A DNA stretch of 32,457 bases, from NCBI GenBank assembly GCA_016179225.1, contig JACORV010000005.1:1-32457 (forward strand), written 5' to 3'. This document shows, piece by piece, positions 9,016-17,488 of this stretch; within the stretch, counting starts at the first letter, position 1; each line of letters opens with the position of its first letter. The notes under the pieces were generated by a model. That model had not been told where the DNA came from and searched no databases. It was given only the letters and a program-made list of their open reading frames with translations. Origin of the DNA: Gemmatimonadota bacterium. Its GTDB lineage: Bacteria > Gemmatimonadota > Gemmatimonadetes > Gemmatimonadales > JACORV01. The position numbers and the translations under genes are program-made.

Positions 9016-11274
9016 ATGCCCGGCATTGCGCTTCACCTGTTGGGCCCTCCCTCCGTGGCACTGCCGCGCGGGACGACCGCGCCCGGCGGTCTGGCGTCCA
9101 AGACCGTCGCCCTCCTCGCCTATCTCACGCTCGAAGCCGGCCCCCACTCGCGGGAGGAGCTGGCGACGCTCCTATGGGGGGAATCCCCGGAGACCGCGGC
9201 CCGCGCGTCGCTCCGCCAGGCGCTGAAGCAGCTCCGGGCGGCCACCGGCGAGGCAGTCCGCGTCGATCGGCAGAAAGTCGAGCTGGCCGACCCCGTAGAG
9301 TGCGACGTCACCGCCTTCCTCGAGGCGGCCGGTACGCGCCCGTCCGAGGCGCTGCGCTACGACGTTCCCCGGTTCATGAGCGGGTTCTCCGTGCGTCACG
9401 CGCCCGGGTTCGAAGAGTGGATGACCTCGACGCGGCAGATGCTGCGGCGACGGTACGAGCAGCTACTGCGTGCTGCGGCGCGGGACGCGGTGGCGCGCTC
9501 CCACTTTCGCGAAGCGGCGATGATCGCGGAGCGGTGGCTGGCAGTTGACCCGCTCTCGGACGAGGCCACGCGCGTGGCGGTTGAGGCGCTCTACATGCTG
9601 GGAGACCGGGCCGCCGCGCTGGCCCGGCTTGCCGAGTACCGCAACCACCTCGCGCGCGAGCTCCGCACGCCGCCGTCCGCCGCGCTGCTCGACCTGGCGC
9701 GCCGGCTCGAAACGGACCTGGATGCGGACCGGCGCCGGGCGCCGGCCGAGGAAACCGGCGCCTTCACGCCGTCGTTCCAGGCCGGCCTGGTGGGACGCGA
9801 GCGCCAGTGGGGCGCTCTGATGCAGGCGTGGCACGCCGTTGCCGGCGGCGCGGGACGTGTGGTGCTGGTCGAGGGCGAGGTGGGCGTGGGCAAGACGCGG
9901 CTCGCCGAGGACTTCGTGCGGTGGACGCGCGCCCAGGGGGCCACGGTGCTGCGCGGGCGTGGCTACGACCCCAAGACCGGCATCCCGTTCGGCCCGATCG
10001 CCGAGATGCTGCGTGAGGCGCTGGAGGCTCCCGGAGTGAGCGGCAGCGCGCCCGAGTGGCTGACGGAAGTGACACGGCTCCTGCCCGAGCTGCGGCGCCG
10101 GTTTCCCGGGCTGCCCGAGCCGCCCGCGCCGACCGATGCCGCAGACCGGTGGCGGCTGTTCGAGGGCGTGGCGCAACTGCTGCTGGCCCTCGCGTCCGAG
10201 CGGCCGACCATCCTGCTGATTGACGATCTCCAGTGGTGCGACGGCGAGACGTGCGCGCTCCTCCATTTCCTCTCGCGTCGCCTCGAGATCGCGGCGGCGG
10301 CGCTGGTGGCGACGGTGCGGCTGGGCGAGCTGGAGCGGGACCTCCCGGCGGCGCGGCTCTGCCGCTCGCTCCGCGCGCGCGCCGGAGCGACGGTTGTGGA
10401 GGTGCCGCCGCTCACCGTGGACGAGCTGTGGCTCCTGATCCGGGAGATGGGAAAGATCCGCTCGCCCACCGGCGGTCGCCGGTTCGCGAGCCGCATTCAC
10501 GAGGTCACCGACGGCAACCCGTTCCACGCGATCGAGCTGCTCAAGACGCTCTTCACACAGGGGCTGCTGGCCGTGGACGATGCGACCGGGGAGTGGACGG
10601 CGTCGAGCGTGGGGAGCGCGGAGCAGTCGGAGCTGTTGCCGATGCCGCCGACGGTGCGGGACGCCATCGCCGAGCGGGTGACGCGGCTGCCGTACGACCT
10701 CCGGGATCTCCTCGCCACGATCGCGGTCTCGGCGTCGGGGTGTCGCACGCCGGTGCTCTCCCACGTGCACGGCATCTCGCGGCTCCAGGCCGCACTCCGG
10801 TCCGACGCGCTGGTCGAGCGGCATCTCCTCGCCGAGGACGGTGGCGTATATCGCTGCGCGCATCCGGTGATCGCGGACGTGGTGCGCGACGGGCTGAGCG
10901 CGCCGCGGCGGCGCGAGATCCACCGCGCGATCGCGCTGTCGCTGGAAGCGGTCGCGGGGCCAGCGGAGCTGGCCGAGGTCGCGAGCGCGATCGCGCGGCA
11001 CGCCGCGCGCGGAGGCGAGCGCGCACTGGCCTACCGCTTCGCGCTGCTCGCGAGCGAGGAGGCGGTGCGACGGTACGCGTTCGAGGAGGCGCTCTCATGG
11101 CTGGACCTCGCCGCCGGCGTCGCGGAGGAGGGAGCGGAAGCCGACATGGTCAACCGGAGCACCGCCGACGTGCTAGGGCTCGCCGGATGGACGGAGCCGC
11201 CGCGTCGCCCGAGGCGTCCCGGGACTCCCGCCCGGGGGATCGCCCAAATCGATTTGGACCTCGGGGTGACCTGA
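9016..11274 (+). CDS. SARP-family transcriptional activator with BTAD and AAA ATPase domains
   Basis: About 752 residues from ATG 9016 (MPGIALHLLGPPSVALP), with a GAGG-like ribosome site; an in-frame GTG at 8947 lies inside the operator repeat and is less likely. Residues 1-95 form an OmpR-like winged helix of the SARP type (SKTVALLAYLTLEAG, SREELATLLWG, ASLRQALKQLR). Residues 97-235 form the BTAD, an all-helical TPR-like domain. An AAA/NTPase module follows with Walker A GEVGVGKT (287-294) and Walker B TILLIDDLQWCD. The C-terminal part is helical but has no long TPR array. Large SARPs activate secondary-metabolite and peptide gene clusters in actinobacteria. Divergence from the peptide operon, with a SARP-like repeat between them, argues that it controls that operon. 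Confidence 0.87.
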   Translation: MPGIALHLLGPPSVALPRGTTAPGGLASKTVALLAYLTLEAGPHSREELATLLWGESPETAARASLRQALKQLRAATGEAVRVDRQKVELADPVECDVTAFLEAAGTRPSEALRYDVPRFMSGFSVRHAPGFEEWMTSTRQMLRRRYEQLLRAAARDAVARSHFREAAMIAERWLAVDPLSDEATRVAVEALYMLGDRAAALARLAEYRNHLARELRTPPSAALLDLARRLETDLDADRRRAPAEETGAFTPSFQAGLVGRERQWGALMQAWHAVAGGAGRVVLVEGEVGVGKTRLAEDFVRWTRAQGATVLRGRGYDPKTGIPFGPIAEMLREALEAPGVSGSAPEWLTEVTRLLPELRRRFPGLPEPPAPTDAADRWRLFEGVAQLLLALASERPTILLIDDLQWCDGETCALLHFLSRRLEIAAAALVATVRLGELERDLPAARLCRSLRARAGATVVEVPPLTVDELWLLIREMGKIRSPTGGRRFASRIHEVTDGNPFHAIELLKTLFTQGLLAVDDATGEWTASSVGSAEQSELLPMPPTVRDAIAERVTRLPYDLRDLLATIAVSASGCRTPVLSHVHGISRLQAALRSDALVERHLLAEDGGVYRCAHPVIADVVRDGLSAPRRREIHRAIALSLEAVAGPAELAEVASAIARHAARGGERALAYRFALLASEEAVRRYAFEEALSWLDLAAGVAEEGAEADMVNRSTADVLGLAGWTEPPRRPRRPGTPARGIAQIDLDLGVT

Positions 11275-11344
11275 AGGGGTTGGGTATTGCGGCCCGCACC
11301 GCAAAGCCGCATCTTCACCGTTCGCTTCTCAATGCCTTGACCCC

Positions 11345-11701
11345 ATGAACCTTAACGCATCCGATCCACCCTACCTGATGGCGCTTACCACGGCGCCGTC
11401 AGCCGAGGCGGCTCGGGTGCTGGTCCGGGCCCTGGTCGAGCGGCGTTTGGTGGCGTGCGGCACGGTGATTCCCGGCGCGACCTCCATATACTGGTGGCGC
11501 GACGTAGTGGAGGAGAGCGCGGAGTGCGTCATCATCCTGAAGACGACGGCAGCGCGGTGGAGCGAGCTGGCGGCAGCGCTGCCGGGGCTTCACCACTACG
11601 AGGTTGCGGAGCTGATCGCTGTACCGATCATGGCGGGGCATGAGCCGTATCTGGAGTGGCTGAGCGCGGAGACGGGGAGCTCCGCACGAGGGAAGGAGTG
11701 A
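11345..11701 (+). CDS. cutA: CutA, divalent cation tolerance protein
   Basis: 118 residues from ATG 11345. It has the CutA1 hallmarks: an early LMALTTAPS strand, VERRLVACGTVIPGATSIYWW, a central acidic strand (EESAECVIILKT) and the closing HHYEVAELIAVPIMAGHEPYLEWL. CutA1 is a small trimeric ferredoxin-like protein linked to copper and other divalent-metal tolerance; its molecular role is still debated. It is the first gene of a plus-strand run. A short stem, TTGCGG/CCGCAA (11287-11304), lies between it and the SARP gene and may limit read-through, though it lacks a T-tract. Confidence 0.93.
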   Translation: MNLNASDPPYLMALTTAPSAEAARVLVRALVERRLVACGTVIPGATSIYWWRDVVEESAECVIILKTTAARWSELAAALPGLHHYEVAELIAVPIMAGHEPYLEWLSAETGSSARGKE

Positions 11702-11706
11702 GCGGC

Positions 11707-12837
11707 ATGGGTCGTTCGCGAAGGCGGCAGCGGCTAGCGGGAACGTCGCAACCGGACCCTCAGGCGCCGGCGGCGCCGGTTGACACGCTTACACCGACCT
11801 ACGTTCCGACGACGGCAACGCGCGAGTGGACCCCGGACGTGGAGGCGCCCGTCCTTGCGCTGGAAGGGCTCCAGCCCTGGGAGCCGATTGCCGGACCCGC
11901 GCTGGCGCTGGAAGAGCCGGAGCTCGATGAAGGGCGGGTGATGGAGTCCGACGACCCGTGCCAGCTCGTGCTAGAGCCGGCGGCGGCCGGCGAGACGGCT
12001 GCGCGGCCGGGTGGTGACGAGTTCGCGGGGAGCGGCCGCGACGCCACCGTCCTAGCCGCCGCCGCACCCGCCGCGGACCTCGAGCTGGAGATCGTCTCGT
12101 CGGCGGCGGCCGAGCCGGAAACGTCGGCCGCGGTCGTTCCCGAGGAGACGGCCGACATCGCCGGGACGCAGGGTGGAGCCGAGCCGGCGGTGGTGGAGCC
12201 GACGCCGGAGCCAGAGCCCGATGCCGCCGAGCAGCTGTATCTTCAGGCGCACGACGCCGGAGACGCCGGCAACATCGCGGAAGCGAAGGCTCTCTACCGC
12301 CAGCTGCTCACGTCGCACCCCGAGCACGTCCGAGCGCGCAACAACTTGGCGCTCCTGCTCGACGCGGCCGGCGACCACGCCGGCGCCCTGGCCGAACTGG
12401 ACCGGGCGCTCGACGTGGATGCGGAGAATGCGACGCTCCTGGTCAACCGTGGCGCCCTGCTGGGCGCGATGGGCCGCTTCGCGGCGGCGGAGCGCGACCT
12501 CAAGCGCGTGCTGCGGGTCGAGCCGGCGCAGGCGGAGGCCCTGTTCAACCTCGGGGTCGTGATGACGAAGAAGGGGCTCTGGGCCGAAGCGGTGCCGCTC
12601 CTCAAGCGCGCCATCGAGCTCGAGCCGGGTCGCGGCACCGCGCACTTCTACCTCGGAGAGGCGCTGAACCACGTAGACGACCTGCCCGGGGCGATGGCCG
12701 CGTACCAGCGCGCCGCCGAGCTCCAGCCCCACAACCCGCGTGCGCTCTACGGTCTCGGCATCGTGTACGACCGGCTCGGCCGTCCGGACGACGCCGCGCA
12801 GATGTACCGCCGCTCGCGGGAGGTGGGCCGAAGGTGA
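11707..12837 (+). CDS. TPR-repeat protein with an acidic low-complexity N-terminal half
   Basis: 376 residues from ATG 11707, preceded by an AAGGAG ribosome site. Residues 1-190 are low complexity, rich in Ala, Glu and Pro, and probably disordered. Residues about 195-376 hold five to six tetratricopeptide repeats, for example AEAKALYRQLLTSHPEHVRA, GALAELDRALDVDAENATLL and DDAAQMYRRSREVGRR. TPRs form a protein-binding solenoid. No signal peptide is visible. The stop overlaps the next start as GTGA, so it is likely co-translated with the macro-domain protein. No specific partner is evident. Confidence 0.85.
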   Translation: MGRSRRRQRLAGTSQPDPQAPAAPVDTLTPTYVPTTATREWTPDVEAPVLALEGLQPWEPIAGPALALEEPELDEGRVMESDDPCQLVLEPAAAGETAARPGGDEFAGSGRDATVLAAAAPAADLELEIVSSAAAEPETSAAVVPEETADIAGTQGGAEPAVVEPTPEPEPDAAEQLYLQAHDAGDAGNIAEAKALYRQLLTSHPEHVRARNNLALLLDAAGDHAGALAELDRALDVDAENATLLVNRGALLGAMGRFAAAERDLKRVLRVEPAQAEALFNLGVVMTKKGLWAEAVPLLKRAIELEPGRGTAHFYLGEALNHVDDLPGAMAAYQRAAELQPHNPRALYGLGIVYDRLGRPDDAAQMYRRSREVGRR

Positions 12838-13334
12838 TCCACGTGGTCGTGGGCGACCTCGCGTCCGTAGTGGCGGATGCGGTGGTGCGACCCGCGAACA
12901 CCAGGCTCGAGCCGATCACCCCGGCCCTGCGGCGCCTCGAAGAGGCTGCAGGGCCGCGGTTTCAGGAGCAGTGCCGCGTGCAGTGGGAGCTGGGGGTCGG
13001 GGCGGCGGTGGTGACGCGGGCGGGCGATCTCCCGACCGAGTTCGTGATCCACGCCGTCATCGGGACCGGTCAGGACGCCGTGACCGCGGACGGGGTGCGG
13101 CGCGCGGTGGCGGCCGCGCTGTGGCAGTCCGCGCAGTGGCAGATCGAGACGCTGGCGTTCCCCGCCCTCGGCCAGGGCCCGCTCTCGGCGCAGGAGTCGG
13201 CCGACGCGATCGTGCCGTCGATCCGGGAGCACCTGCGAAACGAAGACCATCCCGCTACTGTACTCATCGTGGTGAACAGCGACGCCGAGCGTGATGTTTT
13301 CCAGGCCCGCATCGGGCCGGGTGATCCCCTCTGA
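12834..13334 (+). CDS. Macro-domain protein (possible ADP-ribose binding)
   Basis: 166 residues from a GTG overlapping the upstream stop. The fold signature is readable: IHVVVGDLASVVADAVVRPAN (an NAAN-like loop, here RPAN), GAAVVTRAGDLP with VIHAVIG, and LAFPALGQGPLSAQESADAI. Macro domains bind ADP-ribose or its derivatives, and some remove ADP-ribose from proteins or RNA. The first Asn of the usual NAAN is replaced, so catalysis may be weak or absent. It lies between a TPR gene and a transglutaminase-like gene in one transcription unit. Confidence 0.85.
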   Translation: MIHVVVGDLASVVADAVVRPANTRLEPITPALRRLEEAAGPRFQEQCRVQWELGVGAAVVTRAGDLPTEFVIHAVIGTGQDAVTADGVRRAVAAALWQSAQWQIETLAFPALGQGPLSAQESADAIVPSIREHLRNEDHPATVLIVVNSDAERDVFQARIGPGDPL

Positions 13335-14923
13335 CCCGTTTTCGCATCGCCGTCCTCATCGTACTCGCGTGGCTGGCGGGGCTGGGGCTCCTGGTCAAGC
13401 GCGAGTACTTCAAGCCGTCGACCATGCGGCTGGCCGAAGCGGCCACGCGCGTCGGGCCGGGTGCGAGCTACTACGCGCTGTCGCTGGGCGCCGGGCCGAT
13501 CGGCTACGCCTCGAGCACCGTGGACACTATCGGTCCGAAGGCGCCCGGCGATACGACGACGCCCGGCGTGCACGTGCTGGAAGTGATGGTCCTGGACATC
13601 GAGGCCCTCGGCAGCGTCCAGCGGGTGGAGCTGACGACGGACATCCTGCTGACGCGCGAGCTGCACGTGCGGTCGTTCCAGGCGAGCTTCAACTCCGACG
13701 CGGCACGCCTGAGCGCGCGGGGCAGCGTGGAGGGCGACAGCGCGCTCGTCCTCGACATCGATGCGCGCGGCTCGCGGCCGCAGCATCGGCGCGTCCCGCT
13801 CGAGCGGCCACTCGTTCTCCCTGCCCAGCTACCGCTCCAGCTCGCGTTCGGCGGCGAGCTCCAGATCGGCAAGACGTACACGCTCAGGATCTTCGATCCG
13901 ACGCTGTTCGCCGATCGCGATGTCGCCGTGCAGGTGCTCGCCGAGAGCACGTTAATCGTGCCCGACAGTGCGAGCAGGGACTCGGCATCGGGCCAGTGGG
14001 TGGTGGCGCGCGAGGATACGGTGCACGCCTGGAAGGTGGCGCAGGAGTACGGCGGCATCATCATGGAGTCGTGGATCGACGACCTGGGCAGCATCGTTAG
14101 CGCGGTCTCGCCGATCGGGTTCCGCATGGAGCGGACGGCGTTCGAAATCGCGGTCGAGAACTGGCGGCGCGCCCGCGGGACGGCGCGCTACGCGGCGGGG
14201 CAGAATAGCGACGTCATCCAGACCACGGCGATCACGGCGAACGTCCGCCTGGCACCCGAGGCGCTGACCTCGCTGCGCGTCCGGGTGGGGAACGTCACCT
14301 TGCAGGGCTTCGACCTCGGCGGCGGGCGGCAGCGCCTGGCGGGAGACACCTTGACCGTGACCCGCGAGACCGGCTTCGGCGAGGGGCCGAACGGTCCGCG
14401 GCCGTCGGGCTTCGACGCGCGGCTCCCGATGGCCGCATCAGACACGGCGCTCGCGGCCGCGCTGGCAGCCGAGGCGCTGGTGCAGTCGGACGATCCGCGC
14501 ATCCAGGCGCAGGCGCGACAGATCGCGGGACGGGAGCGGCGCGCGGGAGTGGTCGCGCAGCTGCTCACCCACTGGGTCTACGACAACCTCGAGAAGAAGA
14601 TCACGGTGAGCGTGCCCAGCGCGGCGCAGGTGCTGGAGGATCGCCGTGGCGACTGCAACGAGCACACGGTGCTCTACGTCGCGCTCGCGCGCGCGCTCGG
14701 CCTGCCCGCCCGCACGGCGGCGGGCGTGGTGTACCTGCGCGGCCACTTCTACTATCACGCCTGGCCGGAGGTCTGGCTGGGGCAGTGGGTGGCGGTGGAC
14801 CCGACCTTCGACCAGTTTCCCGCGGATGCCGCGCACCTCCGTTTCGTCATCGGCGGGCTGGCGCGGCAGGTCGAGCTGATCCGGCTCATCGGGCGACTCC
14901 AACTCACCGTGGTGCCCTCGTGA
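13331..14923 (+). CDS. Membrane-anchored transglutaminase-like protein; apparent CTG start
   Basis: The first in-frame ATG is at 13424 (499 residues). The frame is open upstream to a TGA at 13322-13324, and those codons encode a convincing N-terminal membrane anchor (FRIAVLIVLAWLAGLGLLV). The only start-like codon there is CTG 13331, which overlaps the macro gene's stop as CTGA, just like the GTGA and ATGA junctions nearby. From CTG the protein has about 530 residues. The C-terminal transglutaminase core has the Cys of RRGDCNEHT (411 from the ATG), the His of FYYHAWPEVW (445) and the Asp of WVAVDPTFDQFP (459), a complete Cys-His-Asp triad. The large N-terminal part is probably periplasmic and of unknown function. 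The family includes proteases and cross-linking enzymes; the substrate is unknown. Confidence 0.83.
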   Translation: MTRFRIAVLIVLAWLAGLGLLVKREYFKPSTMRLAEAATRVGPGASYYALSLGAGPIGYASSTVDTIGPKAPGDTTTPGVHVLEVMVLDIEALGSVQRVELTTDILLTRELHVRSFQASFNSDAARLSARGSVEGDSALVLDIDARGSRPQHRRVPLERPLVLPAQLPLQLAFGGELQIGKTYTLRIFDPTLFADRDVAVQVLAESTLIVPDSASRDSASGQWVVAREDTVHAWKVAQEYGGIIMESWIDDLGSIVSAVSPIGFRMERTAFEIAVENWRRARGTARYAAGQNSDVIQTTAITANVRLAPEALTSLRVRVGNVTLQGFDLGGGRQRLAGDTLTVTRETGFGEGPNGPRPSGFDARLPMAASDTALAAALAAEALVQSDDPRIQAQARQIAGRERRAGVVAQLLTHWVYDNLEKKITVSVPSAAQVLEDRRGDCNEHTVLYVALARALGLPARTAAGVVYLRGHFYYHAWPEVWLGQWVAVDPTFDQFPADAAHLRFVIGGLARQVELIRLIGRLQLTVVPS

Positions 14924-14957
14924 GCGACTTGCGCCTGTCTCCTGGCGACTGCGAACC

Positions 14958-14981
14958 GCTGCAACTCTGCAACGCTGCAGC
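14958..14981 (+). repeat. Tandem octamer repeat (GCTGCAAC, TCTGCAAC, GCTGCAGC)
   Basis: Three adjacent 8-base units differing at one or two positions lie in the 70-base gap between the transglutaminase-like gene and the ABC ATPase gene. They may reflect replication slippage. No gene fits here. Confidence 0.65.
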
Positions 14982-14993
14982 TCTGGTGTGTGG

Positions 14994-15752
14994 ATGATCA
15001 CGATCGAGAAGCTGACGAAGAAGTACGGCTCCTTCACGGCGGTGGACGACATCTCCCTCCACGTGCCGTCGGGGACGCTGTATGGCTTCCTCGGCCCCAA
15101 CGGGGCGGGCAAGACGACGACGCTCCGCATGATCGCCGGCATCCTGCGCCCGACCAGCGGCCGGATCCGCCTCGGCGGGCACGACGTCGCGGACAACCCG
15201 ATGGCCGCGAAGGCAAAGCTCGGCTTTATCCCCGACCGGCCGTTCGTCTACGAGAAGCTGACCGGCGCGGAATTCCTCCGCTTCGTGGCCGGCCTCTACG
15301 GGCAGGACGGCCAGCTCGTGGAGCGGCGCATCGACGAGCTGCTCGAGGTCTTCGAGCTCTCGACCTGGAAAAACGAGCTGGTGGAGTCTTACTCGCACGG
15401 GATGCGGCAGAAGCTGATCATCTCCTCCGCGCTGATCCACCGGCCCGAGCTGATCGTCGTGGACGAGCCGATGGTGGGGCTCGATCCCCGCGCGGCGCGA
15501 CTGCTCAAGGACCTCTTCCGCGGCTTCGTCAGCCGCGGCGGCACCGTGTTCATGAGCACCCACACCCTCGAGATTGCCGAGGCGCTGTGCGACCGCATCG
15601 CGATCATCCAGGGCGGCAAGATCGTGGCGGCGGGCACGATGGCGGAGCTCAAGAGCCAGCACGCGGCCGGCGACGTGGGACTCGAGGACCTCTTCCTCCG
15701 TCTCACCGGCGGTGAGGCGGCCAAGGAGCTCCAGGCGGTCCTTGAGGCGTGA
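14994..15752 (+). CDS. ABC transporter ATP-binding protein
   Basis: 252 residues from ATG 14994 (MITIEKLTKKYGSF); a GTG two codons earlier is possible. It has Walker A GPNGAGKTTT (about 34-43), signature SYSHGMRQKL in place of canonical LSGGQ, Walker B LIVVDEPMVGLDP and the H-loop STHTLE. The sequence is of the ABC-2 export type (CcmA/NatA-like). It drives the membrane protein encoded next, whose GTG start overlaps this stop as GTGA. Substrate unknown. Confidence 0.93.
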   Translation: MITIEKLTKKYGSFTAVDDISLHVPSGTLYGFLGPNGAGKTTTLRMIAGILRPTSGRIRLGGHDVADNPMAAKAKLGFIPDRPFVYEKLTGAEFLRFVAGLYGQDGQLVERRIDELLEVFELSTWKNELVESYSHGMRQKLIISSALIHRPELIVVDEPMVGLDPRAARLLKDLFRGFVSRGGTVFMSTHTLEIAEALCDRIAIIQGGKIVAAGTMAELKSQHAAGDVGLEDLFLRLTGGEAAKELQAVLEA

Positions 15753-17440
15753 GCCAGCCGACCCTCACCCACGTGCTGCAGCCCAAGTGGCGCACCGCGC
15801 TCACACGGATGCGCCAGGAGCGGGAATCGGGCGGGCGCGGGAAGCTCCTGGTCCTCGCGACGGTGGGGCTGATCTTCTGGGCCGCGGTCTTCGGGGTGCT
15901 CTTCCGGGTGCTCGGCTACTTCAAAGGCGTCGAGGAGATCGGTGCGCTGCTGGCCGGGAAGCTCCTGTCGCTGGTGCTGCTCTCATTCGTGTCGGTGCTG
16001 CTCCTCTCTAACGTCATCACCGCGCTCTCGTCGTTCTTTCTCGCGAAGGACCTCGATCTCTTGGTGAGCTCGCCAGTGGACGGGCTACGGCTCTACCTCG
16101 CCAAGCTCGGCGAGACCCTGGTGCACAGCTCGTGGATGGTGGCGCTGATGGCGGTGCCGATCTTCGCTGCGTACGGCATCGTGTACCAGGGCGGCTGGCT
16201 CTTCGGACCGTTCGCGATGCTGGCCTTCCTGCCGCTCCTCGTGCTGCCGGCCGTCGTGGGGTCCACGGTCACGATGATCCTCGTGAACGTCTTCCCCGCG
16301 CGACGCACCAGAGACCTGCTCTCCATCATTGCGCTCGGCGCCGCCGCCGGCGTCATCCTGATCTTCCGCATCGTCCGGCCCGAGCAGCTGGCGCGACCGG
16401 AAGGCTTCCAGAACCTCCTCGACTTCATCGCGGTCCTTCGGACGCCGACCTCGCCGTTCCTACCAAGCGAGTGGGTGACGAAGTCCGTCATGAGCTACCT
16501 GTCGGGGCCGTTGGACTGGCTCCCCGTCTATCTACTCTGGTCCACGGCGGCGGTGTTCGTGACCGGTGGCGTGTGGGTCTACGGACATTTGTACCACACC
16601 GGCTTCACGAAGGCGCAGGAGGGCGCCGAGCGGTTCGTGCGCGGCGGCTTCTGGAACTGGTCGCTGGGCGCGGCGTTGCGGCCGCTCGGCGCGGCGCGGC
16701 GGGAGTTCGTGCTCAAGGACCTCCGGCTTTTCTTCCGCGACACGACACAGTGGAGCCAGCTAATCCTGCTCGCGGCGCTCCTGGTCGTGTACCTGTTCAA
16801 CATCAAGGCCCTGCCCCTCTTCCGCGGCGAGCAGGTGCCGTTCTTCCTCGTCTCGGTCGTGTCGTTCCTCAACCTCGGACTGGCGGGCTTCGTTCTCGCC
16901 GCCATCGCGGCCCGCTTCATCTTCCCCGCGGTGAGCCTCGAAGGGCGGCAGATGTGGCTGCTGCGCTCGAGCCCGCTGGAGCTCCGGGCCATGCTGTGGG
17001 CCAAGTACTGGGTGGGCACCGTTCCGCTCCTCGTCCTGGCGCTCGCCATCACGGTGCTCACCAACGTGCTCCTCAAGGCGAGTCCGTTCATGATGGCCGT
17101 CGGCGTCGGGACGATCCTGCTCCTCACGCTCGCCATCAGCGCCATGGCGCTCGCCTTCGGCGCGCTCTACCCGCAGTTCGAGACGGAGAACGCGGCACAG
17201 ATCCCGACGAGCTTCGGCGGGCTGGTGTTCATGATGGCAACCATCGCGCTGCTGGCGCTGGTGATCGTGATCGAGTCGGTGCCGGTTTACCGGTACCTCA
17301 GTGCCTCGTTCGAGCAACAGCCGCTCACCGTGACGCCGCTCATGGTGGGCTCGTTCGCGCTGGCGGCCGCGGTGTGCATCACCGCCACGATCGTGCCGCT
17401 CAAGATCGGGCTCCGGCGGATGGAGGAGTTCGAGTTCTAG
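15749..17440 (+). CDS. ABC transporter permease (ABC-2-like exporter membrane subunit)
   Basis: 563 residues from a GTG overlapping the ATPase stop. It has many hydrophobic segments (about 10-12), for example LLVLATVGLIFWAAVFGVLF, LLSLVLLSFVSVLLLSNVI, LILLAALLVVYLF and ALLALVIVIESVP, with a cytoplasmic loop near the middle (EFVLKDLRLFFRDTTQWSQ). This architecture fits the large putative ABC exporter membrane proteins that pair with single-domain ATPases. The last 12 codons are duplicated just after the stop (see the repeat at 17399-17482). Substrate unknown; cutA to permease may be one transcription unit. Confidence 0.87.
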   Translation: MSQPTLTHVLQPKWRTALTRMRQERESGGRGKLLVLATVGLIFWAAVFGVLFRVLGYFKGVEEIGALLAGKLLSLVLLSFVSVLLLSNVITALSSFFLAKDLDLLVSSPVDGLRLYLAKLGETLVHSSWMVALMAVPIFAAYGIVYQGGWLFGPFAMLAFLPLLVLPAVVGSTVTMILVNVFPARRTRDLLSIIALGAAAGVILIFRIVRPEQLARPEGFQNLLDFIAVLRTPTSPFLPSEWVTKSVMSYLSGPLDWLPVYLLWSTAAVFVTGGVWVYGHLYHTGFTKAQEGAERFVRGGFWNWSLGAALRPLGAARREFVLKDLRLFFRDTTQWSQLILLAALLVVYLFNIKALPLFRGEQVPFFLVSVVSFLNLGLAGFVLAAIAARFIFPAVSLEGRQMWLLRSSPLELRAMLWAKYWVGTVPLLVLALAITVLTNVLLKASPFMMAVGVGTILLLTLAISAMALAFGALYPQFETENAAQIPTSFGGLVFMMATIALLALVIVIESVPVYRYLSASFEQQPLTVTPLMVGSFALAAAVCITATIVPLKIGLRRMEEFEF

Positions 17441-17482
17441 CGCTCACTCAAGATCGGGCTCCGGCGGATGGAGGAGTTCGAG
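17399..17482 (+). repeat. 36-bp direct duplication of the permease gene's 3' end
   Basis: The 36 bases at 17399-17434, which encode L-K-I-G-L-R-R-M-E-E-F-E, recur perfectly at 17447-17482, 48 bases downstream. The second copy lies outside the gene and ends 6 bases before the stop of the convergent metalloprotease gene. It is a tandem duplication that left a non-coding copy in the convergent gap. Confidence 0.95.
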
Positions 17483-17488
17483 CTCCAA

